NCBI GenBank assembly: GCA_035697245.1
Contig: DASSDH010000092.1
Span: 1 to 27,654 of the forward strand
From: JACVRX01 sp035697245
GTDB taxonomy: Bacteria; Actinomycetota; Actinomycetes; Jiangellales; Jiangellaceae
Reading direction: 5' to 3'
DNA length: 27,654 nt
A program made the translations under genes and the position numbers. Below, in pieces: positions 23,101 through 27,654 of this stretch (positions are counted from its first letter, which is position 1; each line of letters opens with the position of its first letter). Below the pieces are notes generated by a model, which saw only the letters and a list, made by a program, of their open reading frames with translations, did not search any database and had not been told where the DNA came from.

Positions 23101-23739
23101 TCACGACGACCTCTTCATGCGGGACCGCCGTTTGGCTGGAGTGTCCGGCGGCGGTTGTGGTGCCAAGCGCAATGCCAGGTCGACCCAGGCAGTGATGAAC
23201 CTCTCCTGGCCGACGTCGTTGGGATGCCAGTTGAAGATCCGTGATTGCATCCAGTAGGTGCTGATCGCTCCCAACAGGATGTCAGCGATTGCCTGGGGGT
23301 CGTGTTCGTCGAGCTCGCTCGCGTTCACCTTCGATGCGAGCAGGTCGGCCAGGTAGCGGTAGGGCCTTGAGGCGACACGTTCGTGAGCGTCAGCAAAGAG
23401 CTCGGCGAACTGGTCTCCTTCTCTCAGAGCGAGCCGGATCCAGCTCTGTGCCGCATCGAACAGGACGAAGGACCCACGCGCAATGAGCGTTAGCTCGGCG
23501 CGGAGGTCGCCCAGTGGGAGCGCGTCGAGCATCGCGTAGCCCATGTCGGCCAACGTCTCGGAGCGCTCGATCGCTGCAGCCAGCACCTCGGCCTTGGAGT
23601 CGAAGTGGGCGTAGAGCCCACCCGCTCCGGGCGTGAGACCGGCGGCCTTCTCGATCTGGGCGACCGAGGTACCCGCGTATCCCTGACGAGCGAACAGGTC
23701 GAGAGCTCCATCGATCACACGCTGGCGGGCATCAGACAT
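23101..23739 (-). CDS. TetR-family transcriptional repressor
   Basis: ATG 23739, 212 residues. Residues 3-50 are the TetR DNA-binding domain (DARQRVIDGALDLFARQGYA, GTSVAQIEKAAGLTPGAGGL, YAHFDSKAEVLAAAI) with the YxHFxSK signature. The helical C-terminal ligand/dimer domain follows and ends in a basic tail (AKRRSRMKRSS). A perfect 16-bp palindrome 27 bases upstream is the evident operator. It is divergent from an ICMT-like membrane gene and convergent with the GNAT gene (13 bases between stops), so it most likely represses itself and the membrane gene. Ligand unknown. Confidence 0.92.
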   Translation of the reverse strand: MSDARQRVIDGALDLFARQGYAGTSVAQIEKAAGLTPGAGGLYAHFDSKAEVLAAAIERSETLADMGYAMLDALPLGDLRAELTLIARGSFVLFDAAQSWIRLALREGDQFAELFADAHERVASRPYRYLADLLASKVNASELDEHDPQAIADILLGAISTYWMQSRIFNWHPNDVGQERFITAWVDLALRLAPQPPPDTPAKRRSRMKRSS

Positions 23740-23760
23740 AGGTCCTCAGTCTTCTCTGGT

Positions 23761-23781
23761 TTGACATCAGTGATCACTGAT
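23761..23781 (+). promoter_or_regulatory. TetR operator palindrome overlapping a -35 box
   Basis: ATCAGTGATCACTGAT at 23766-23781 is a perfect 16-bp palindrome. The hexamer TTGACA at 23761-23766, a consensus -35 box for rightward transcription, overlaps its edge by one base. Binding here would block the promoter of the gene at 23827, and the site lies close enough to ATG 23739 for autoregulation. Confidence 0.8.
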
Positions 23782-23826
23782 AGAACAGAGTAGTGCGCCC
23801 TCCGGAGCGAATGGGCTCGTGAGCCA

Positions 23827-24291
23827 GTGACGCTCATCTACTCGCATCCCGTCGCGGCGACGTTCTTCTGGTCGACCTACCTGGCCTTCGTCCTCCTAGA
23901 CGCTCGGCTGGTCACCAACTCGCTTGCCGGGCGCGCCGCGCCCGACCACGACACAACGCCGCAGGGCCTCGTTCATCGCCCGGCCGGACTCGTCTGGATC
24001 ATCGTCGCCGAGGCGCTGGGCTTAGCGACCGCAGCCGTCGAGGGCTTGCTGCTGCCCTGGAGATGGCTGCTGCTCGCACTCGGACTCGCGATGACATGGC
24101 TCGGTCTCGCCTTGCGGTTCTCGGCGAAGCGGGCCCTCGGCCGGTTCTTCGTTGGTGCGGTCGTCGTCCAAGACGCGCACCCGGTGATCACGACGGGGCG
24201 GTGGTGGAACGAGATCGCACAGAGGCGATTCGACCAGCCGGCTACGAAGGCCGGATCCCGCGGCCACCGCTGGACGCTCAACGGTGGCTGA
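23827..24291 (+). CDS. ICMT-like membrane protein, C-terminally truncated
   Basis: GTG 23827, 154 residues. Membrane segments: ATFFWSTYLAFVLLDARLVT, then LVWIIVAEALGLATAAVEGL, and RWLLLALGLAMTWLGLALRF. The stretch SAKRALGRFFVGAVVVQDAH, PVITTG matches the start of the catalytic C-terminal region of isoprenylcysteine carboxyl methyltransferase-like proteins. There the family continues with a PYxxxRHPxY motif; here it changes after TTGRW to unrelated sequence (NEIAQRRFDQPATKAGS). The SAM-binding RHP motif is therefore lost, and the enzyme is probably inactive. Expressed from the TetR-controlled promoter. TGATG links its stop to the next start. Confidence 0.68.
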   Translation: MTLIYSHPVAATFFWSTYLAFVLLDARLVTNSLAGRAAPDHDTTPQGLVHRPAGLVWIIVAEALGLATAAVEGLLLPWRWLLLALGLAMTWLGLALRFSAKRALGRFFVGAVVVQDAHPVITTGRWWNEIAQRRFDQPATKAGSRGHRWTLNGG

Positions 24292-24698
24292 TGAACGAGG
24301 CCCGTGCCGAGGAGCTGCGACTGCCAGACCGGAGGGAGGAGCTGAGGCGCGAGGCCGCCCATCGGATTCAAGGGTTGACACGCGAGCGGCGGCTCGACGG
24401 GTTCGGAAGCATCGTGCTGAACCCCGATGCCGGCTCGCTAACCCTGTACTGGAAGGGTCCTCTTCCTCAGGAGATGGACGAGTTGCTCGACGAGCTGGGG
24501 CGTGATGTTGCGATCGACGTTCGCGATGCGCCCTACTCCAAGGACGAGCTGTTCGACGGCCGGCGACGGCTATTCGGCCGATCGGTGTCCATACCTTCGC
24601 AAGTCCCTCGGGTTGAGCGGATAACTAGCCGCATTTCGTTCGGCTCAGAGCAGCAAAACACCAGGTCAGCACAGCGTTGGCTCCGGCCTTGCTTCTAA
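24291..24698 (+). CDS. Hypothetical protein cut by the right attachment site
   Basis: ATG 24291 overlaps the previous stop (TGATG). The first ~105 residues (ARAEELRLPDRREELRREAA, LDGFGSIVLNPDAGSLTLYW, KGPLPQEMDELLDELGRDVA, then YSKDELFDGRRRLFGR) have a GF.SI..NP....L..YWKG.LP pattern that reminds me of the pro-region of actinobacterial trypsin-like secreted proteases. The remaining ~30 residues are unrelated, and the frame ends inside the 45-bp att repeat. No protease domain follows. Probably a gene split by integration or deletion at the element end; its true start may lie elsewhere. Confidence 0.45.
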   Translation: MNEARAEELRLPDRREELRREAAHRIQGLTRERRLDGFGSIVLNPDAGSLTLYWKGPLPQEMDELLDELGRDVAIDVRDAPYSKDELFDGRRRLFGRSVSIPSQVPRVERITSRISFGSEQQNTRSAQRWLRPCF

Positions 24699-24736
24699 GC
24701 AGCGGGTCGTGGGTTCGAGTCCTACCGGGGGCGCAA
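24692..24736 (+). repeat. attR: second copy of the tRNA-Arg 3' part
   Basis: Exact 45-bp copy of 12696-12740, from the anticodon loop to GCGCAA, without the 5' half of a tRNA. It marks the right end of the 12-kb element. Confidence 0.92.
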
Positions 24737-24859
24737 AGTGGCGGTCTAGCTGGGCATCCGGCGCTCGACGGTGGGGTACGGGTAAACGGCTTCGCGTGTC
24801 GTAGGCTCAGTGTGGTGGCCGACTGCGATCGGGGGGCGATCGAGCGCGAGGGCGTCGTC

Positions 24860-25282
24860 ATGAGTTGGACCTGTCCGAGTTGTGCGAGAACCTTCGCGCG
24901 CGAGGACCAGTTCCATTCGCACGACACTGTGGATGTCGACGCTCACTTCGGTGGCCGGCCGGAGCGGCTGCGGGTGTCGTTCGACAAGCTCATCGGGTCG
25001 CTGCCGTCGGATGTCCAGGTCGAGGCGCTGAGAACGGTGATCGTCCTGTCTGCTCGCAGAACGTTCTCGTTCATCACCGTTCAGTCCAAACGACTCTTGG
25101 TTGGCGTGTTCCTCGAACAGCCTCTCGACTCGTCTCGTGTCGTCAAGATCAACCACGTCTCGGCACGCAAGTTCGGATCGGTGGTCGAGGTTCGCGGCCC
25201 CGACGATGTGGACGCCGAGCTCCAACTGTGGCTCCGACAGGCGTACGAACTCGGCGCCCAATGGGTTCGAACCTCAAGTTGA
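24860..25282 (+). CDS. DUF5655 domain protein with zinc-ribbon N-terminus
   Basis: ATG 24860 (MSWTCPSCARTF) is chosen because the zinc knuckle begins right there; upstream in-frame codons run back into the att repeat. 140 residues. CPSC with FHSHD about 12 residues later forms a C2H2-like finger, the usual opening of this family. The rest (AHFGGRPERLRVSFDKLIGS, RTVIVLSARRTFSFITVQSK, VEVRGPDDVDAELQLWLRQA) is the DUF5655 alpha/beta domain, whose role is not established. First gene outside the element on the right. Confidence 0.78.
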   Translation: MSWTCPSCARTFAREDQFHSHDTVDVDAHFGGRPERLRVSFDKLIGSLPSDVQVEALRTVIVLSARRTFSFITVQSKRLLVGVFLEQPLDSSRVVKINHVSARKFGSVVEVRGPDDVDAELQLWLRQAYELGAQWVRTSS

Positions 25283-25321
25283 CTCGTCACTTGTGCTCCG
25301 AATCGGCACTCAAGAGCACGA

Positions 25322-25341
25322 GCGCCGCACGAAAGCGGCGC
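25322..25341 (+). terminator. Hairpin after the DUF5655 gene
   Basis: GCGCCGC (25322-25328) and GCGGCGC (25335-25341) around ACGAAA, 39 bases past the stop. Perfect 7-bp stem, no U tract. Confidence 0.45.
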
Positions 25342-25518
25342 GAAGAGACCGACGGTCAGCGACGGCGTTCCGTGTCGCTCGCACGCCAGGGCTAGGTGAC
25401 GCGGTCAACCGCATCTCCCGGCAACAGCGTCCAGCGGAGGCGGGTCCCCCACGGTCGTCGGCGCGTGCGGTTACCTCACGGCCACGGTTGGACTCGAGGA
25501 CTGGCTGGAGGTGACGTG

Positions 25519-25788
25519 ATGTCGGGCTACACCCTGAGGCTCCCGGTCGATGCTCGCGACCGCGACCAGCGGGAGGGGACGGTCGTGCACGGCCTCGACT
25601 GCGCGTGCTGCAGACACGACGAACTGACGATGCGGGAGCTCGCCGAGCAGACAGCCCGCGCCGCCAACGGGGCGCTCGAGGCGGCCAGAGCCGCTACGGA
25701 GGTGGCCCGGGCGACGCTCGCCATCGTCGCGGAGCTTCGGGCCGAGCTTGCGGACCACCGCGCCCGGCCCCAGCACTCGGTCGTGTGA
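25519..25788 (+). CDS. Small protein with CxCC motif and helical tail
   Basis: ATG 25519 with GGAGGTG 6 bases upstream, 89 residues; a longer frame begins at 25396 but lacks a ribosome site. VVHGLDCACCRHDEL (residues ~27-41) clusters three cysteines and two histidines, a possible metal site. It is followed by an uninterrupted amphipathic helix (MRELAEQTARAANGALEAAR to IVAELRAELADHRA) that may form a coiled coil. No family recognised. Convergent with the membrane-protein gene. Confidence 0.6.
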   Translation: MSGYTLRLPVDARDRDQREGTVVHGLDCACCRHDELTMRELAEQTARAANGALEAARAATEVARATLAIVAELRAELADHRARPQHSVV

Positions 25789-25823
25789 CCGGGGGCGGGA
25801 ATCCCCAAGCCGCCCCGTGTCCG

Positions 25824-26747
25824 TCAGCCGTCCCGGTGGGAGACGGCGTCGTCGTCGCGAACCATCACGTCGTGCACGTCGGCGATGGTGCCCGGGAGCA
25901 GGACCACCGCCACGAGGACGACGGCGATGCGACCCGCTACTAGCGCGCCACGACCGCGGACGAACCGGAGGATGGGTTCGATCCGGGAGGCCGTGACGGT
26001 GATGGCCAGCCCCACCACCAGGATGAGGAGCATGAAAGGTAGGGCGGGTATCAGGACCAGCACCGCGAGCCCGAGGGGAACGAAGGCGCGGGCGCGCTCG
26101 ACTCGGGCGTTCGACGCAGGGGGGAAGACCTGGCTGTAGCGATTGGCGATCGCCACTACAGCCATGCCGTGGACGATGGATGCCAGGCCGAAGGCGGCTA
26201 CGGCCAGCCATCCTGGTCCCAGAAGGTCGAAGTCCGGGTTGTCGGGCCGCAGGGGATCGATCCGGGTCGCGGCGACCACGAGGTGGAGGGCACCGAAGAC
26301 GACGCCACCGAGCCGACCGCTCGGCAGCCACCGCCGGAACACGACGTAGATCGCACCGCTCAGCAGGCCCGGGAGGATGCCGCCGAAGATGACGAGGCCG
26401 ATGGTGCCATCGAGGTCGATGCTGCCGACCACCTCGTCCGCGTCGGTGAGCCTGCCCTGCGCGTCCTCGCCCGCCGTCTCGGCCAGCAGCCGCATGATCA
26501 GCCGCACGAACGGTCCCGTCACGAGAGCCCCCGCCCAGAAACCGCCGACCAGTGCGATGGCAACGCCCCGCAGGTAGCGGAGCACGCTGGTCTGGATCGA
26601 GGGGCGAGGGTCGGGCGCCGACGAGCGCGACGTGCGATCAGCGTCGTCGAGCGTGGGCTCCCAGGTCTCGTAGCTCGTCCCGCCCCACAACAGTGTCAAC
26701 GTGATCCCGCCGAGCAGGACGAGGCCCGTCACCGCCATCAGGATCAT
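25824..26747 (-). CDS. Multi-pass membrane protein of unknown function
   Basis: ATG 26747 is chosen because AGGAGGAAC lies about 9 bases upstream; the open frame continues to 26948 with low-complexity sequence. 307 residues with about seven hydrophobic segments: ILMAVTGLVLLGGITLTLLW at the start, GVAIALVGGFWAGALVTGPF, then TIGLVIFGGILPGLLSGAIY, LGGVVFGALHLVVAA, AVAAFGLASIVHGMAVVAIA, LGLAVLVLIPALPFMLLILV and GRIAVVLVAVVLLPGTIADV. A charged loop with GEDAQGRLTDADEVVGSIDL lies between segments 2 and 3. No transporter or enzyme signature is visible. Divergent from the F420-dependent gene, with about 150 bases between their starts. Confidence 0.8.
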   Translation of the reverse strand: MILMAVTGLVLLGGITLTLLWGGTSYETWEPTLDDADRTSRSSAPDPRPSIQTSVLRYLRGVAIALVGGFWAGALVTGPFVRLIMRLLAETAGEDAQGRLTDADEVVGSIDLDGTIGLVIFGGILPGLLSGAIYVVFRRWLPSGRLGGVVFGALHLVVAATRIDPLRPDNPDFDLLGPGWLAVAAFGLASIVHGMAVVAIANRYSQVFPPASNARVERARAFVPLGLAVLVLIPALPFMLLILVVGLAITVTASRIEPILRFVRGRGALVAGRIAVVLVAVVLLPGTIADVHDVMVRDDDAVSHRDG

Positions 26748-26884
26748 GGAGAGATGTTCCTCCTGGTTGGCGACACGACCGCCGCCACCTCCCGCACCCG
26801 GAACGTCCGGACCGGCGCCGAAGCAGTCGTCGTCAGTCCCGCTGGGGACCCTACCCCGACGGCCGAAAGGCTGCGGAGTGCCCC

Positions 26885-26890
26885 GTAGAC
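26885..26890 (+). promoter_or_regulatory. -10 box of a leaderless promoter
   Basis: TAGACT ends 8 bases before ATG 26899, and no ribosome site precedes the ATG. This spacing predicts transcription beginning at or next to the start codon, a leaderless mRNA, which is common in actinobacteria. Confidence 0.5.
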
Positions 26891-26898
26891 TCGCCGCC

Positions 26899-27339
26899 AT
26901 GGTCATCGAGGGGGAGTACGAACCGAGCGCGTGGGGCTGGGTCGCCAAGCAGGTCGACCTCTACGAGTCGTCCGGCGGGACCAAGGGGTTGACGCTCCAG
27001 GGCGCCCCGTGCGTGGTCATGACCATGTGGGGCCGCCGCACGGGCAAGGTCCGCAAGGCGGCGGTCATGCGCATCGAACACGAGGGCACCTATGCCGCGG
27101 TGGCCTCGAAGGGCGGCGACGACCGCCATCCCGGCTGGTACTTGAACCTGCTCGCCGATCCCGACGTGACCGTTCAGGATGGTCCCGAGATCCACGCCCT
27201 CCGTGCCCGTGAGGTCGAAGGTGAGGAGAAGGCCACTTGGTGGGCCCGTGCCACCGAGGTCTGGCCGTCGTACGACGACTATCAGCAGAAGACCGACCGG
27301 CCCATCCCGGTGGTCGTGCTCGAACCTCGGACCGGCTGA
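26899..27339 (+). CDS. F420-dependent nitroreductase/quinone reductase (Ddn family)
   Basis: ATG 26899, 146 residues, the usual length. AWGWVAKQVDLYESSGGTKG is the N-terminal helix. VVMTMWGRRTGKVRKAAVM and VASKGGDDRHPGWYLNLLAD carry the split-barrel strands and the KGG, HP-W-NL signature that binds the deazaflavin F420 in Ddn-like enzymes, with DPDVTVQDG following. The C-terminus (WWARATEVWPSYDDYQQKTD) closes the substrate pocket. Such enzymes use F420H2 to reduce quinones or nitroaromatics at the membrane; the substrate here is unknown. Its presence implies a host that makes F420. Likely leaderless; a symmetrical hairpin overlaps its 3' end. Confidence 0.9.
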   Translation: MVIEGEYEPSAWGWVAKQVDLYESSGGTKGLTLQGAPCVVMTMWGRRTGKVRKAAVMRIEHEGTYAAVASKGGDDRHPGWYLNLLADPDVTVQDGPEIHALRAREVEGEEKATWWARATEVWPSYDDYQQKTDRPIPVVVLEPRTG

Positions 27340-27357
27340 GGTCCCGCTTCGGGACCT
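27339..27357 (+). terminator. Hairpin between convergent genes
   Basis: AGGTCCCG (27339-27346) and CGGGACCT (27350-27357) with loop CTT, beginning at the last base of the F420 gene. It serves both convergent genes; no U tract. Confidence 0.55.
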
Positions 27358-27390
27358 GATCGGTGCTCCTGTCAGGCCCCCGGGTGTGGG

Positions 27391-27654
27391 TCACCCACCC
27401 TGGCGCTCGCCGTCGACCGTGACCTCGACGCGGTCGTCATAGAAAGCGACCAAGCCCGCGATCCTCGTGCTTTCCGGTAGCGGCGATGGATAGCTCCACG
27501 CGACGTCCTTGACCTCGGCATCGCCGATCCGCGCCGTGAGGTGCTCGGCGTCGCCCTTGTAGGGGCAGTGCGTGACCGTGTCCGACGGAGCCAACAAGTC
27601 CATCCGCACGTCGACCCGCGGCACATACCAGCGCGGCGGGAGCCCGGTCTCGTA
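27391..27654 (-). CDS. DUF427 domain protein, C-terminal part
   Basis: The frame is open from the right edge of the window (YETGLPPRWYVPRVDVRMDL) to the stop at 27391; 87 residues are visible. ETGLPPRWY, the DLLAPSDTVTHCPYKGDAEH core with its single cysteine and CPYKG, VAWSYPSPLPE, and AGLVAFYDDRVEVTVDGE are the hallmarks of DUF427, a small beta-tent-like domain often found as a tandem repeat. Function not established. GTG 27624 is an internal codon, not the start. Convergent with the F420-dependent gene. Confidence 0.88.
   Translation of the reverse strand, partial: YETGLPPRWYVPRVDVRMDLLAPSDTVTHCPYKGDAEHLTARIGDAEVKDVAWSYPSPLPESTRIAGLVAFYDDRVEVTVDGERQGG

Larger units (their letters stand above)
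12696..24736 (+). mobile_element. Integrative mobilizable element at tRNA-Arg(TCT)
   Basis: Bounded by 45-bp perfect direct repeats (12696-12740 and 24692-24736) of the anticodon loop to the 3' end of tRNA-Arg, total ~12.0 kb. The integrase lies next to the intact tRNA, as is normal. It carries a MobF relaxase (transfer initiation) but no coupling protein, VirB4 or other mating-pair gene, which defines an element mobilised in trans. Cargo: NYN ribonuclease-like protein, small unknowns, Tn554-like remnants, ECF sigma/anti-sigma, GNAT enzyme, TetR with ICMT-like gene. Several cargo genes are frameshifted or truncated, so the element may be ageing, although integrase and relaxase are intact. Confidence 0.85.

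Noticed and set aside
1..27654. CRISPR array or phage structural genes
   Set aside because: No array of regularly spaced repeats and no capsid, terminase or tail motifs were seen.

Overview
High-GC actinobacterial DNA. The gene families (a SARP-type regulator, a Ddn-like F420-dependent enzyme, ISL3 and DUF6262 transposon genes, a MobF relaxase with RecD-like helicase, many GTG/TTG starts) point to Actinomycetota. An Acidimicrobiia-like host is a guess; the order cannot be fixed from this window.

Layout. (1) 1-2.4 kb: the 3' end of a DUF4166 gene, then a decaying stretch holding a frameshifted SRPBCC gene, a DUF4188 monooxygenase-like gene with an in-frame stop, and small minus-strand ORFs. 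(2) 2.4-3.4 kb: mostly non-coding, with an orphan tRNA 3'-end fragment and a clear terminator. (3) 3.4-7.0 kb: three co-directional genes, namely a SARP/BTAD regulator whose N-terminal STAND-like region has no P-loop, a beta-rich unknown protein and a helix-hairpin-helix protein. The second gene is preceded by phased heptamers. (4) 7.2-9.75 kb: IS30 and ISL3 scraps, then an unusual tyrosine integrase (HNH-like N-terminus, helix-turn-helix-like insert in the catalytic domain) next to tRNA-Lys(CTT), with 9-bp arm-type repeats between them. (5) 10.1-12.6 kb: chromosome-like genes (unknown, SDR oxidoreductase, GlsB-like membrane protein) and tRNA-His.

(6) 12,696-24,736: an integrative mobilizable element of about 12.0 kb, bounded by perfect 45-bp direct repeats of the 3' part of tRNA-Arg(TCT). 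It carries a XerC/D-like integrase next to the intact tRNA, a NYN ribonuclease-like gene, small unknown genes, a MobF relaxase-helicase, remnants of a Tn554-like recombinase/TnpC pair, an ECF sigma/anti-sigma pair, a GNAT enzyme, and a TetR gene with a palindromic operator divergent from a truncated ICMT-like membrane gene. No type IV secretion or coupling-protein gene is present, so transfer would need a helper. (7) 24.7-27.65 kb: chromosome-like genes (DUF5655, a small CxCC protein, a multi-pass membrane protein, an F420-dependent nitroreductase-type enzyme and a partial DUF427 gene).

A recurring theme is gene decay. Seven genes or fragments show one apparent indel or one in-frame stop, while the long genes (651, 548 and 878 codons) are intact. 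That argues for pseudogene formation around mobile DNA more than for uniform sequencing error. The best candidates for something undescribed are the SARP / beta-protein / HhH module and the chimeric integrase at tRNA-Lys.
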